Source: JAEUOS01 sp031423955
Lineage (GTDB): Bacteria; Pseudomonadota; Gammaproteobacteria; Burkholderiales; JAEUOS01
Reading direction: 5' to 3'
Length of the DNA: 55,568 bases
Assembly: GCA_031423955.1 (NCBI GenBank)
Contig: JANPGJ010000409.1
Location: forward strand, 1-55,568
Shown here: positions 17,358 to 25,450 of the stretch, piece after piece
How positions within the stretch are numbered: position 1 is the stretch's first letter
Layout: each line of letters starts with the position of its first letter
Translations under genes and position numbers: made by a program
The notes under the pieces: model-generated
What the model was told of the DNA's origin: nothing
Database searches by the model: none
What the model saw: only the letters and a program-made list of their open reading frames with translations

Positions 17358-17389
17358 TTATTCCGGTCATGCTGCGCATGCCGGAATAA
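17358..17389. terminator. Inverted repeat after rubrerythrin
   Basis: TTATTCCGG/CCGGAATAA, 9 bp, with an inner CATGC/GCATG pair, beginning 3 nt after the stop. No T-run. It may protect the 3' end of the abundant rubrerythrin message. Confidence 0.45.
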
Positions 17390-17401
17390 CTACTCGGATT
17401 C

Positions 17402-17429
17402 AAGGGGCGCTTATGCGCCCCTTAATCTT
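17402..17429 (+). terminator. Intrinsic terminator between rubrerythrin and the Fe-S gene
   Basis: A perfect 9 bp stem AAGGGGCGC/GCGCCCCTT with loop TTAT, followed by AATCTT. The tail is only moderately U-rich, so partial read-through into the Fe-S protein gene 72 nt later is plausible. Confidence 0.6.
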
Positions 17430-17500
17430 CGTGCTTCTATTGGCCGGCGGGCCGGCGAGCGCCATTTTGATCTTGCTTTTTCTTTTCGAAAGTTTTTTTC

Positions 17501-18847
17501 ATGACTGCGCGTGAAGGCAATCTGGAGGCGCCGACCCGGCATCGGCTGGACTGGAAGAACCCGGATTTTTATGATCAGGAATCCTTGTTTCATGAAATGG
17601 AGCGCGTGTTCGACATTTGTCATGGCTGCCGCCGCTGTGTAAGTCTGTGCGGTTCGTTCCCGACCCTGTTCGATCTGGTTGATGCCAGTGCGACGATGGA
17701 AGTCGACGGCGTCGCCAAAGACGACTACTGGAAAGTCGTCGACCAGTGCTATCTGTGTGATGTGTGCTACGTGACCAAATGCCCGTACGTGCCGCCGCAC
17801 CCGTGGAATCTCGACTTCCCGCATTTGATGTTGCGCGCCAAGGCGGTCAAGCATGAGCAGGGCTTGACCGGCATCCGCGATCAGGTCTTGTCGAGTACCG
17901 ACAAGCTGGGCTGGTTCGCCGGAATCCCGATCGTGACCCAGACCGTCAACGCGGTGAACAAGACCAAAATCGCGCGCGAGGTCATGGAGATGACCTTGGG
18001 CGTCGACGAAAAGGCCTGGGTGCCGGAATATGCAGCCACCAAGTTCCGCTCCGGTCCGAAAAAAAGCGCGGATGTGCCGATAAAGAACGGCGAGCGCACG
18101 CCCGGCAAGGTGGCGATCTTCTCGACCTGTTACATCAACTACAACGAACCGGGCATCGGCCGCGATCTGGTTGCATTGCTTGAACATAACGGGATTGCAT
18201 GGACGCTGGCCGAGAAAGAGGCATGTTGCGGCATGCCGAAGCTGGAACTGGGTGATCTCAAGGCGGTCGAGGCACTGAAGGACAAGAACATTCCGCCGCT
18301 GGCCAGGCTGGCTCGCGAGGGCTATGCGATTCTCACGCCGATCCCGTCGTGCACGCTGATGTTCAAGCAGGAATTGCCGCTCATGTTTCCGGACGACGGG
18401 GATGTGGCGGCGGTGGCAGAGGCGATGTTCGACCCGTTTGAATTCTTTATCCTCCGCAACCGCGACGGCCTGCTCAAAACGGATTTCAAGCGGCCGCTGG
18501 GCAATGTGTCTTATCACATTCCCTGTCACTCCCGGGTGCAGAACGTAGGCAGGAAAACTGCCGAGACATTGCAACTTGTGCCCGGCACCAGGGTCAACGC
18601 GGTAGAGCGATGTTCGGGCCACTCCGGTACCTGGGGGGTGAAAAAGGAATTCCACCAGACCGCGATGAAGATCGGCAAGCCGGTTTTCAAGGCCATGGCG
18701 GGGTCTGATGATGCCAAGCCCGATTTCATCAGTTCCGATTGCCAGCTAGCTGGCCACCACATCGAACAGGGCATGCGCGAAAACGGCTTGGCTGAAGTCC
18801 CCTTGCAGCACCCGTTGTCGTTGCTGCGCATCGCCTACGCCATTTGA
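17501..18847 (+). CDS. CCG-type Fe-S oxidoreductase, GlpC/HdrD-like
   Basis: 448 aa soluble protein. Two ferredoxin-type clusters come first: Cys 40, 43, 46, 50 (CHGCRRCVSLC) and Cys 83, 86, 89, 94 (CYLCDVCYVTKC). Two CCG-type modules follow, about residues 210-255 (ends ACCGMPKLE) and 340-385 (CHSRVQN ... RCSGHSGTWG). In the second the usual CCG is CSG. This resembles GlpC and the heterodisulfide reductase D subunit, but no glpA, glpB or hdr partner is nearby. The neighbours, rubrerythrin upstream and DUF3501 13 nt downstream, suggest it passes electrons to the rubrerythrin; that is inference. A poor ribosome binding site precedes the ATG at 17501. Confidence 0.85.
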   Translation: MTAREGNLEAPTRHRLDWKNPDFYDQESLFHEMERVFDICHGCRRCVSLCGSFPTLFDLVDASATMEVDGVAKDDYWKVVDQCYLCDVCYVTKCPYVPPHPWNLDFPHLMLRAKAVKHEQGLTGIRDQVLSSTDKLGWFAGIPIVTQTVNAVNKTKIAREVMEMTLGVDEKAWVPEYAATKFRSGPKKSADVPIKNGERTPGKVAIFSTCYINYNEPGIGRDLVALLEHNGIAWTLAEKEACCGMPKLELGDLKAVEALKDKNIPPLARLAREGYAILTPIPSCTLMFKQELPLMFPDDGDVAAVAEAMFDPFEFFILRNRDGLLKTDFKRPLGNVSYHIPCHSRVQNVGRKTAETLQLVPGTRVNAVERCSGHSGTWGVKKEFHQTAMKIGKPVFKAMAGSDDAKPDFISSDCQLAGHHIEQGMRENGLAEVPLQHPLSLLRIAYAI

Positions 18848-18859
18848 AAGCAGTGAACC

Positions 18860-19444
18860 ATGCCGCAACTCACCCCTGACCAACTGATGTCCCTGGAGGC
18901 CTACTCAAGGGCGCGCCCCCAATTGCGCAAGCAGGTCATTGCGCACAAGAAGGTGCGTACGGTTGATCTTGGCGATCACATCTCCCTGATTTTCGAGGAC
19001 GAGACCACGATCCGCTACCAGATTCAGGAAATGCTGCGCATTGAGCGGATTTTCGAGGAAACCGGCATCGCAAGCGAGCTGGCGTCCTACAACCCGCTGA
19101 TTCCCGACGGCAGCAATTTCAAGGCGACCATGTTGATCGGCTATGAAAGCGTGCCGGAACGGCAGCGTGCGCTGGCGAAACTCAAGGGCGTGGAGCGGCG
19201 AATTTTTGTTCAGGTTGAAGGTCAGGACCGGGTTTACGCAATTGCCGACGAGGATCTCGAACGTGAGAATGATGAAAAGACCTCCGCCGTGCACTTCCTG
19301 CGATTCGAGCTGGCGCCGCCGATGGTGATCGCGCTCAAGAGCGGCGCGCAACTGAAGATCGGTTGCGATCATCCCGAGTACCTGGCGCAGAAGAACGAGA
19401 TCGAACCGGAAGTGCTGGCTTCGTTGATCGGTGATCTTGCTTAG
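18860..19444 (+). CDS. DUF3501 family protein
   Basis: 194 aa, no signal peptide, membrane segment or cysteine cluster; only one Cys, near the C-terminus. The N-terminal LTPDQLMSLEAYSRARPQLRK and the central IFEDETTIRYQIQEMLRIERI are the parts I recognise as DUF3501. Function unknown. Its constant neighbour is the CCG Fe-S protein, 12 nt upstream here, and the last codons overlap the CNP1-family gene, so all are probably one transcript. A role as assembly factor or regulator of the Fe-S protein is possible but unsupported. Confidence 0.85.
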   Translation: MPQLTPDQLMSLEAYSRARPQLRKQVIAHKKVRTVDLGDHISLIFEDETTIRYQIQEMLRIERIFEETGIASELASYNPLIPDGSNFKATMLIGYESVPERQRALAKLKGVERRIFVQVEGQDRVYAIADEDLERENDEKTSAVHFLRFELAPPMVIALKSGAQLKIGCDHPEYLAQKNEIEPEVLASLIGDLA

Positions 19445-20009
19445 CTGCCTTCGCCGATTTTTCCGGGCTGGCTTGCCGGCGTTGCTGCTTGCCGTGGCTG
19501 CAGCACTGTCGCTGCTGCCCGCGACCCTCACGGCGCAGTCGGGATTGACCGTGCCCAAGGGTGAAGACGAGATCTTCAGAGAGGCGCAATTGGTGATGCC
19601 GCCGTACCCGCGGGCATCGTCGCTGTTGAGATTTCCGACCGATTTGTCGAGCCATGCCATCTTGTTTGACGAGACGAACTTGATAATCGGGGATGATGGT
19701 GTGGTTCGCTACGTGCTGGTGGTGCGCAGCCAGGGCGGCGCGGAAAATGTGAGTTATGAAGGCATACGATGCGCCACTGGCGAACGTAGGGTGTTCGCAT
19801 TTGGTCGCAAATCGGCGGACGGCGGATTCTGGGCACCTGCGCGAAACTCCGAATGGGCGGCGATCACCGATAGCCGGATCAATCGCTACTATTTCGAAAT
19901 CTGGCGCGATGTATTTTGCGATGGCAAGCGCGTCGAGCAGCGCAAAGCCCTGCTTGAGAACCTCAAACGCGGCGGGCGTGAAAAAGCGTCGGGCCTGCCG
20001 AGCGATTAG
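19431..20009 (+). CDS. CNP1-like family exported protein
   Basis: 192 aa. The start is GTG at 19431, overlapping DUF3501 by 14 nt. A strongly hydrophobic N-terminal stretch (ALLLAVAAALSLLPATLTAQS) looks like a signal peptide with cleavage after TAQS or nearby, so the protein is probably periplasmic. The mature part carries LYVLVVRSQGGAENVSYEG-like and RNSEWAAITDS segments typical of the CNP1 family, found mostly in betaproteobacteria and named for a Neisseria protein. Function unknown. In related genomes this gene lies between proB and rppH. Two Cys (about residues 111 and 161) could form a disulfide. Confidence 0.8.
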   Translation: MILLSCLRRFFRAGLPALLLAVAAALSLLPATLTAQSGLTVPKGEDEIFREAQLVMPPYPRASSLLRFPTDLSSHAILFDETNLIIGDDGVVRYVLVVRSQGGAENVSYEGIRCATGERRVFAFGRKSADGGFWAPARNSEWAAITDSRINRYYFEIWRDVFCDGKRVEQRKALLENLKRGGREKASGLPSD

Positions 20010-20048
20010 GGCCTGTTCACACAAAATGCGCATGCGTGTGAACAGGCC
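20010..20048 (+). terminator. Long hairpin after CNP1 gene
   Basis: A perfect 13 bp stem GGCCTGTTCACAC/GTGTGAACAGGCC with a 13 nt loop, beginning at the CNP1 stop codon. Only TT follows, so it may be a Rho-assisted terminator or 3' stabiliser for the rubrerythrin-to-CNP1 transcript. Confidence 0.6.
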
Positions 20049-20254
20049 TTAAGCCATTTGGCCGCGGCTGTCTTGCACGCGCGCAACACGGGCTGATTCA
20101 CAGCGCAGATTGATCAATTGCCGGTAGTCGGCGGTCTCCCGCACTGGTCGCGGTTCGAATTTGTGCGCTGCCCTGCGACTGCGCGCGGCACATCCGTGAT
20201 CAGTCCAGCCCTGGAGTCGGCAGCGAAGGAACATTGCGCGACTACAATCGCAAC

Positions 20255-21028
20255 ATGTCATTACCGGTTTATGCCGCCCTGGTGGTCAAGCTGCTCTGGT
20301 GGTTGCTTGCGCTGATCATCTTCCTTAAACTGTATGCGCGGCACGCGCCGTTTGTCGATTCTGATCAACGCCGAATGACCGCAGCGATGCTGCTCGGTGC
20401 GTTGCTGGGCTCCAAGCTTGTCTACGCGCTTACTTATCCGGGACTGTTTCTTGGTTCTGACGCGGCACTTGCGGATCGCGTGCTCGCGTGGCTTAGCGGT
20501 GATTCAATGCCAGGCGCGTTGCTCGGTGGACGCTACGGGTTGTGGCTTGCGGATCGGCATGGTGGTGGTGGACGCCAGGCGGATCGCCTGGTGATTCCGG
20601 TTGCCGCGGCGTTGCTGGTGCTGGCGGGCGGGACATTTTTTTGGGCGCTGCGCGGCACGGGTTACGGCAGTCCGACCTATCTTCCCACCGGTATCGATTT
20701 TGGCGACGGCGTGCGGCGCCATCCAGTGATGCTCTATGAGGCGGCATACCTTTGCGCCGCCGCCTGGCTGGACCGATCGATCATTGCCCGCGATGCAAGT
20801 CCTGGAGCGAGGGCGCGCATTTTCCTGGCGGGTTACTGCGCGCTTGGCGCATTGCTCGGATACCTGAAGCCGCCTTTCCATGCAGCGTTGCTGCTGGAAG
20901 CAATTGTTCCGCAACCCTTTGCGTATGCGAAGCTGGCGACCGCGGAGCAAATCACATGCATTTGCGCAACCCTTTTTCTTGTCTCGCGTTGGCGTGTCGT
21001 AGCGTCATCCGCGCGGACAAAGAGGTGA
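20255..21028 (+). CDS. Divergent Lgt-family membrane protein, probably not an active transferase
   Basis: 257 aa with about six hydrophobic segments. FGDGVRRHPVMLYEA (around 149-163) matches the RHP-x-x-LYEA motif of prolipoprotein diacylglyceryl transferase, and the C-terminal ATAEQITCICATLFL matches its last helix. The family's key residues are gone. The Lgt HGG motif reads MPGALLGG (around 85-92), so the catalytic His is Pro. The GR-x-GNF-x-N-x-E signature reads GGTFFWALRGTGYG. The ATG at 20255 is chosen as the best membrane-protein start; a TTG at 20234 with AAGGA just upstream is the alternative. Lipoprotein lipidation by this protein is unlikely. A true lgt presumably lies elsewhere. 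Confidence 0.75.
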   Translation: MSLPVYAALVVKLLWWLLALIIFLKLYARHAPFVDSDQRRMTAAMLLGALLGSKLVYALTYPGLFLGSDAALADRVLAWLSGDSMPGALLGGRYGLWLADRHGGGGRQADRLVIPVAAALLVLAGGTFFWALRGTGYGSPTYLPTGIDFGDGVRRHPVMLYEAAYLCAAAWLDRSIIARDASPGARARIFLAGYCALGALLGYLKPPFHAALLLEAIVPQPFAYAKLATAEQITCICATLFLVSRWRVVASSARTKR

Positions 21029-21292
21029 GTGCAGGTCGCACTCCGCGGGGACGAACACCGGCAGCAAGCGATGCCTGGTCACGCTTGAGGGCAACCTTGT
21101 GCCTTTGTCCGGCATGCGCCGACGCAACGATGGCAAGCCAGGCCCCAATTGGGCCGGCAATGTCTTGCATGGTGCCGGGAAAAATTGCAGTCCTCGTAGT
21201 GGTCACGAGTCATAGAAGTGCGGTGGCCAGCGGCGCTGGCGCGCGCTTTTCATGCTCGTAAATATGCGGTCCGGCGAATCGGTGCAAATGGC

Positions 21293-22411
21293 TTAGAGCA
21301 GCACCATATTGTCGCAATGGACCAGTTCATCATCCTCGATGAAGCCGAGGATCGATTCGATTTCGCTCGACGGCTTGCGCATGATGCGTCGTGTTTCACT
21401 GGCCGCATAGTTGGCCAGCCCGCGCGCGATCTCGCGGCCGTCCTCGGCGCGAATTGCCACCACCTCGCCGCGGTCGAACTCTCCGGATACCTCGACCACA
21501 CCGATCGGCAGCAGGCTTTTGCCGCCTCCCAGCAAGGCATGCGCGGCGCCGCGGTCAAGCGTGACGGAGCCGCGCACCTGCAGGTGATCCGACATCCAGG
21601 CCTTGCGTGCGGTGATGCGCTGTATGCCGGCATGAAGGTGGGTGCCGATGTTGTCGCCGCGCGCCAGATGAGTCAGTACGTCAGGCGTACGGCCGGAGGC
21701 GATCACGGTGTGCGCGCCGCTTTTCGCCGCGCGGCGGGCTGCCAGGACCTTGGTGATCATGCCGCCCTTGCCAAGGCTCGAACCGGCGCCACCGGCCATG
21801 GTTTCAAGGGCCGGGTCACCCGCAGGTGCCGAGTTGATCAGGGTGGCGGCGGGGTCGCGCCGCGGGTCGCTGTTGTAGAGGCCGGCCTGGTCAGTGAGGA
21901 TTACCAGAACATCTGCCTCGATCAGGTTGGCGACCAGCGCGCCAAGGGTGTCGTTGTCGCCGAACTTGATCTCGTCGGTGACCACGGTGTCGTTTTCGTT
22001 GATGATCGGGATGACTCCCAGTTGAAGCAAAGTCATCAGGGTCGAACGTGCGTTGAGGTAGCGCTTGCGATCGGCAAGGTCGTCGTGGGTCAGGAGGATC
22101 TGCGCGGTTTTCAGGTTGTGGGCACGGAAACAGGTTTCGTATACCTGAACCAGTCCCATTTGCCCGACAGCGGCCGCGGCCTGCAGTTCGTGGATCGCCT
22201 TCGGGCGCCGGATCCATCCGAGCCGCTTCATGCCTTCGGCAATCGCGCCACTTGATACCAGCACGACTTGCTTGTTGTCCCGGCGCAAGCCGGCGATCTG
22301 CTGTGCCCAGCGCGCGATCGCCGTGCTGTCGAGGCCGCGGCCGTCGTCGGTCACCAGGGATGAGCCGACCTTGATGACCAGCCTGGTCGCGCTTTGCACG
22401 ATCGACGCCAC
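21293..22411 (-). CDS. proB: Glutamate 5-kinase
   Basis: First enzyme of proline synthesis; phosphorylates glutamate. 372 aa. The amino-acid kinase domain begins RLVIKVGSSLVTDDG and includes VLVSSGAIAEGMKRLGW, INENDTVVTDEIKFGDND and GKGGMITKVLAA. A C-terminal PUA domain (about residue 280 on) follows. I chose the GTG at 22411, 2 nt after the obg stop; upstream in-frame codons fall inside obg. It is the last gene of the rplU-rpmA-obg-proB run. A ProA gene is not in the window. Confidence 0.95.
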   Translation of the reverse strand: MASIVQSATRLVIKVGSSLVTDDGRGLDSTAIARWAQQIAGLRRDNKQVVLVSSGAIAEGMKRLGWIRRPKAIHELQAAAAVGQMGLVQVYETCFRAHNLKTAQILLTHDDLADRKRYLNARSTLMTLLQLGVIPIINENDTVVTDEIKFGDNDTLGALVANLIEADVLVILTDQAGLYNSDPRRDPAATLINSAPAGDPALETMAGGAGSSLGKGGMITKVLAARRAAKSGAHTVIASGRTPDVLTHLARGDNIGTHLHAGIQRITARKAWMSDHLQVRGSVTLDRGAAHALLGGGKSLLPIGVVEVSGEFDRGEVVAIRAEDGREIARGLANYAASETRRIMRKPSSEIESILGFIEDDELVHCDNMVLL

Positions 22412-22413
22412 GT

Positions 22414-23439
22414 TCAGGTCTCTTTTCGCTGTGCTTCGAGGTACTCGCCGATTTGGCGGCACAGGTCTCGACAGCCGGCGCCAGTGATCGCGGCCACACT
22501 GAACACCGGACCCTTCCAGCGCAAGCGGCGCACGAAGTCTGCGATTCGTCGTTCGCGTTCGGCGGGGTCAGCGATCAGATCGACCTTGTTGAGCACCAGC
22601 CAGCGCGGCTTGGCGTGCAGGGCGCGGTCGTATTTCTTGAGCTCGCCGACGATCGCGCGAGCCTCCTTGACCGGATCGACCGCGTCATCATACGGAGCGA
22701 TATCCACCAAGTGGAGCAACACGCGGGTTCGCTGCAAGTGCTTGAGGAACTGAATTCCAAGGCCCGCACCGTCGGCTGCGCCTTCGATCAGCCCGGGAAC
22801 GTCGGCGATGACGAAGTCCACGGTGTCGGTCGCACGTACCACGCCGAGATTGGGATGCAAGGTGGTGAACGGATAGTCGGCAACCTTTGGCCGGGCGTTC
22901 GATACCGCACGAATGAAAGTGCTCTTGCCGGCGTTGGGCATGCCAAGCAACCCGACGTCAGCCAATACCTTGAGTTCGAGTTTGAGTTCGCGCTCTTCGC
23001 CATCCTCGCCCAGGGTGTACTGGCGTGGCGCCCGGTTGGTGCTTGACTTGAAGTGGATGTTGCCCAGACCGCCCTGGCCGCCCTTGGCGAGCACAACCTG
23101 TTCACCGTCGGTCGCCAGATCGATCAACGGTTCGCCGGTTGCCAGGTCTGTAATGAGGGTGCCGACCGGCATGCGCAGAATCACGTCTTCAGCGCCCCTG
23201 CCGTATTGATCGGCGCCGCGTCCCGGTTCGCCATTCCTGGCGCGATGAATGCGAGCAAAGCGGAAGTCGATCAGGGTGTTGATGTTGCGATCGGCAATGG
23301 CAATGATGCTGCCTCCGCGGCCGCCATCGCCACCGTCAGGGCCGCCGTCTGGCAGGAACTTCTCGCGCCTGAAGGAGGCGGCACCGCGACCGCCGTCGCC
23401 GGCCTTGATCGCAATGGTGGCTTCGTCGATGAATTTCAT
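22414..23439 (-). CDS. obgE: GTPase ObgE/CgtA
   Basis: Ribosome-associated GTPase acting in 50S assembly and stress control. 341 aa. The glycine-rich Obg fold comes first (residues 1-158, with DGGPDGGDGGRGG). The G domain has the P-loop GMPNAGKS at 166-173, ADVPGLIEGA for switch II and NKVD for base recognition. The C-terminal OCT domain is absent, as in other proteobacteria. Order rplU-rpmA-obgE is the usual one, but an intrinsic terminator separates it from rpmA. Confidence 0.97.
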   Translation of the reverse strand: MKFIDEATIAIKAGDGGRGAASFRREKFLPDGGPDGGDGGRGGSIIAIADRNINTLIDFRFARIHRARNGEPGRGADQYGRGAEDVILRMPVGTLITDLATGEPLIDLATDGEQVVLAKGGQGGLGNIHFKSSTNRAPRQYTLGEDGEERELKLELKVLADVGLLGMPNAGKSTFIRAVSNARPKVADYPFTTLHPNLGVVRATDTVDFVIADVPGLIEGAADGAGLGIQFLKHLQRTRVLLHLVDIAPYDDAVDPVKEARAIVGELKKYDRALHAKPRWLVLNKVDLIADPAERERRIADFVRRLRWKGPVFSVAAITGAGCRDLCRQIGEYLEAQRKET

Positions 23440-23494
23440 TGCGCTGTTCCGCCGTTCAGTGGTGGCCTGATTCGCTCATCGGACTCATGGCGGA

Positions 23495-23529
23495 CAAACA
23501 AAAAAGCCCAATCGCTCTTCACGATTGGG
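23495..23529 (-). terminator. Intrinsic terminator after rpmA
   Basis: Read on the minus strand: a perfect 9 bp stem GCCCAATCG/CGATTGGGC with a 7 nt loop, then TTTTTTGTTTG. It lies 25 nt after the rpmA stop and about 55 nt before obgE. It should separate ribosomal-protein transcription from obgE-proB, at least partly. Confidence 0.85.
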
Positions 23530-23553
23530 CCTGTTGCTGCGCGCCCGGAAACT

Positions 23554-23811
23554 TCAAGCCGGTACGATGCTCACTGTGCGCCGCTGCAGTTCGCCCTTGA
23601 TGGCGAACTTGACCTTGCCTTCGGACTTTGCGAACAGCGTGTGATCCTTGCCCATCCCGACATTGTCGCCGGCATGAAACTCGGTGCCCCGCTGACGGAC
23701 GATGATGTTGCCGGGAATCACCGCCTGACCGCCATAAACCTTGACGCCCAGACGCTTCGATTCGGAATCACGGCCATTTCGGGTGGAACCGCCGCCCTTT
23801 TTGTGTGCCAT
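23554..23811 (-). CDS. rpmA: 50S ribosomal protein L27
   Basis: 85 aa, the standard length. The N-terminus MAHKKGGGSTRNGRDSES contacts the peptidyl transferase centre and needs no propeptide removal, unlike in Firmicutes. RLGVKVYGGQ and RQRGTEFHAG follow as expected. It starts 11 nt after the rplU stop. Confidence 0.98.
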   Translation of the reverse strand: MAHKKGGGSTRNGRDSESKRLGVKVYGGQAVIPGNIIVRQRGTEFHAGDNVGMGKDHTLFAKSEGKVKFAIKGELQRRTVSIVPA

Positions 23812-23822
23812 GGTTACTTTCC

Positions 23823-24134
23823 CTAAACGTTGATTGCCGAGATTTCGATCTCGGTGAAGTTCTGACGATGACCTTGATGCTTCTGGTAATGCTTGCGACG
23901 GCGCATTTTGAAAATGCGGATTTTCTCGCCGCGCCCGTGCGCGACAACCTTGGCCGTGACGTTGGCGCCGGCAACCAGAGGCGCCCCCACCTTGATTGCT
24001 TCGCCACCGCCCACCATCAACACCTGATCCAGAATGATTTCCTGACCGATGTCTGCAGGTATCTGTTCTACCTTTAATTTTTCGCCAGCGGCAACGCGGT
24101 ACTGCTTGCCTCCGGTTTTTATGACCGCATACAT
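23823..24134 (-). CDS. rplU: 50S ribosomal protein L21
   Basis: 103 aa from the ATG at 24134, the same length as E. coli L21. It begins MYAVIKTGGKQYRV and ends with the conserved RRKHYQKHQGHRQNFTEIEI region. GAGG lies about 5 nt before the start. A longer in-frame reading to 24206 would run through the promoter and is rejected. A strong promoter is present just upstream. Confidence 0.97.
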   Translation of the reverse strand: MYAVIKTGGKQYRVAAGEKLKVEQIPADIGQEIILDQVLMVGGGEAIKVGAPLVAGANVTAKVVAHGRGEKIRIFKMRRRKHYQKHQGHRQNFTEIEISAINV

Positions 24135-24177
24135 GGTAACCTCGACTGTTTGCTCGCTTGGACGCGAGGAACCGTAA

Positions 24178-24206
24178 AATATAGCAATAATCGCCTTATA
24201 AGTCAA
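24178..24206 (-). promoter_or_regulatory. Sigma-70 promoter of rplU-rpmA
   Basis: On the minus strand TTGACT, 17 bp, TATATT. Five of six consensus bases at each box and ideal spacing. The rplU ATG is about 44 nt downstream of the -10. Confidence 0.85.
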
Positions 24207-24275
24207 GGTATTGGGTTGGTCGGCAGCGTTGGTTCTGCAAGACTTGCGATGCGACGGCCGCCAAACGCAGGTGGT

Positions 24276-24304
24276 TTGCGTTTGTGCAGGTTTGTACCTA
24301 ATAT
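24276..24304 (+). promoter_or_regulatory. Probable promoter of ispB
   Basis: TTGCGT (24276-24281), 17 bp, TAATAT (24299-24304), about 57 nt before the ispB start. It is back-to-back with the rplU promoter. Confidence 0.6.
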
Positions 24305-24360
24305 CATGGTGAAAAGCTGTTGCCGTCAGTCAGGATGACAGGAAGTGCGCAGGTGGAAGT

Positions 24361-25329
24361 TTGACCCGGTTTGATCCAAGACATGCGATCGTCGCCGATA
24401 TGGCCGCAGTCGACGCATGTATTCGCGCGCGCCTGAGTTCGGATGTTCCGCTGGTAAACCAGGTTGCCCAATACATCATCGGCGGCGGCGGCAAGCGCCT
24501 GCGACCGGTTTTGCTACTTTTGGTCAACGGTGCGTTTGGGGAGATTGACTCCCGCGCACACGAACTCGCGGCGGTCATCGAGATGATTCACACCGCGACT
24601 TTGCTGCATGACGATGTGGTTGATGAATCCGACCTTCGCCGTGGGCGAAAGACCGCGAATTCCGTGTTTGGCAACGCGGCAAGCGTGTTGGTCGGGGATT
24701 TTCTTTACTCGCGTGCGTTTCAGATGATGGTGGCAGTCGGCGACATGAGGGTGATGCGGACTCTCGCCGATGCCACCAACACCATCGCTGAAGGCGAAGT
24801 GTTGCAGTTGATGAACATTGGCGATGCCGATGTTTCGGAGAAGAGTTACCTGCGCGTGGTTCGCTTCAAGACCGCCAAGCTGTTTGAGGCGGCTGGCCGG
24901 ATCGGGGCGATGATCACCTGTGGCGACACCGCGATTTCGGACCAGATGGGCGAGTACGGCATGCGTCTGGGCACCGCATTTCAACTTGTTGACGACGTGC
25001 TCGACTATTCCGGTGATGTTGCCGAGACCGGCAAGAATCTTGGGGATGACTTGCAGGAAGGCAAGCCGACGCTGCCGCTGCTGCGGGCACTGGTGACCGG
25101 TTCGGCGGCGCAGCAGGCGATAGTGCGCACCGCGATTGCCGATCCTGGCGCGGCTGATTTTTCGTCGGTCCTGTCAGTCATCCGCGAGACGGGCGCGCTG
25201 GAATACACCCGCGCTGCGGCGCGTGCCGAGGCGGCAAGGGCTGCGACCTTGCTGGGCTGTCTGCCAGCCAGTCAGAGCAGGCAAACTTTGCTAGAATTGT
25301 GTTCTTTCGCAGTTGAGCGCACTGGTTGA
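24361..25329 (+). CDS. ispB: Octaprenyl-diphosphate synthase / polyprenyl synthetase
   Basis: Makes the long isoprenoid side chain of ubiquinone. 322 aa from TTG at 24361, with AGGTGGA close upstream. The chain-length and catalytic motifs are GGGGKRLRP, LLHDDVVDESDLRRGR (first Asp-rich motif) and FQLVDDVLDYSGD (second). Divergent from rplU, the common betaproteobacterial arrangement. The exact product length (C40 or other) cannot be read from sequence. Confidence 0.94.
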   Translation: MTRFDPRHAIVADMAAVDACIRARLSSDVPLVNQVAQYIIGGGGKRLRPVLLLLVNGAFGEIDSRAHELAAVIEMIHTATLLHDDVVDESDLRRGRKTANSVFGNAASVLVGDFLYSRAFQMMVAVGDMRVMRTLADATNTIAEGEVLQLMNIGDADVSEKSYLRVVRFKTAKLFEAAGRIGAMITCGDTAISDQMGEYGMRLGTAFQLVDDVLDYSGDVAETGKNLGDDLQEGKPTLPLLRALVTGSAAQQAIVRTAIADPGAADFSSVLSVIRETGALEYTRAAARAEAARAATLLGCLPASQSRQTLLELCSFAVERTG

Positions 25330-25373
25330 ATGTGCGCTTGCAATTCCCTCCCGGGATTTGTTTGCGGAATCGT

Positions 25374-25450
25374 CGGGGTGTAGCTTAGCCTGGTAGAGCG
25401 CTACGTTCGGGACGTAGAGGCCGGAGGTTCGAATCCTCTCACCCCGACCA
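25374..25450 (+). tRNA. tRNA-Pro (anticodon CGG)
   Basis: 77 nt with encoded CCA. The acceptor stem CGGGGTG pairs with CACCCCG. The D-arm is GCTTAGCCTGGTAGAGC. The anticodon stem CTACG/CGTAG holds the loop TTCGGGA, giving anticodon CGG. The T-arm is CCGGAGGTTCGAATCCTCT with the invariant TTCGAATC. It reads codon CCG. It lies 44 nt after ispB on the same strand and may share its transcript. Confidence 0.97.

Noticed and set aside
17191..17514. 107-aa frame overlapping the end of rubrerythrin with a hydrophobic C-terminal half
   Set aside because: It runs through rubrerythrin in another frame and through the terminator hairpin; the hydrophobic part is coded by the terminator and T-rich spacer.
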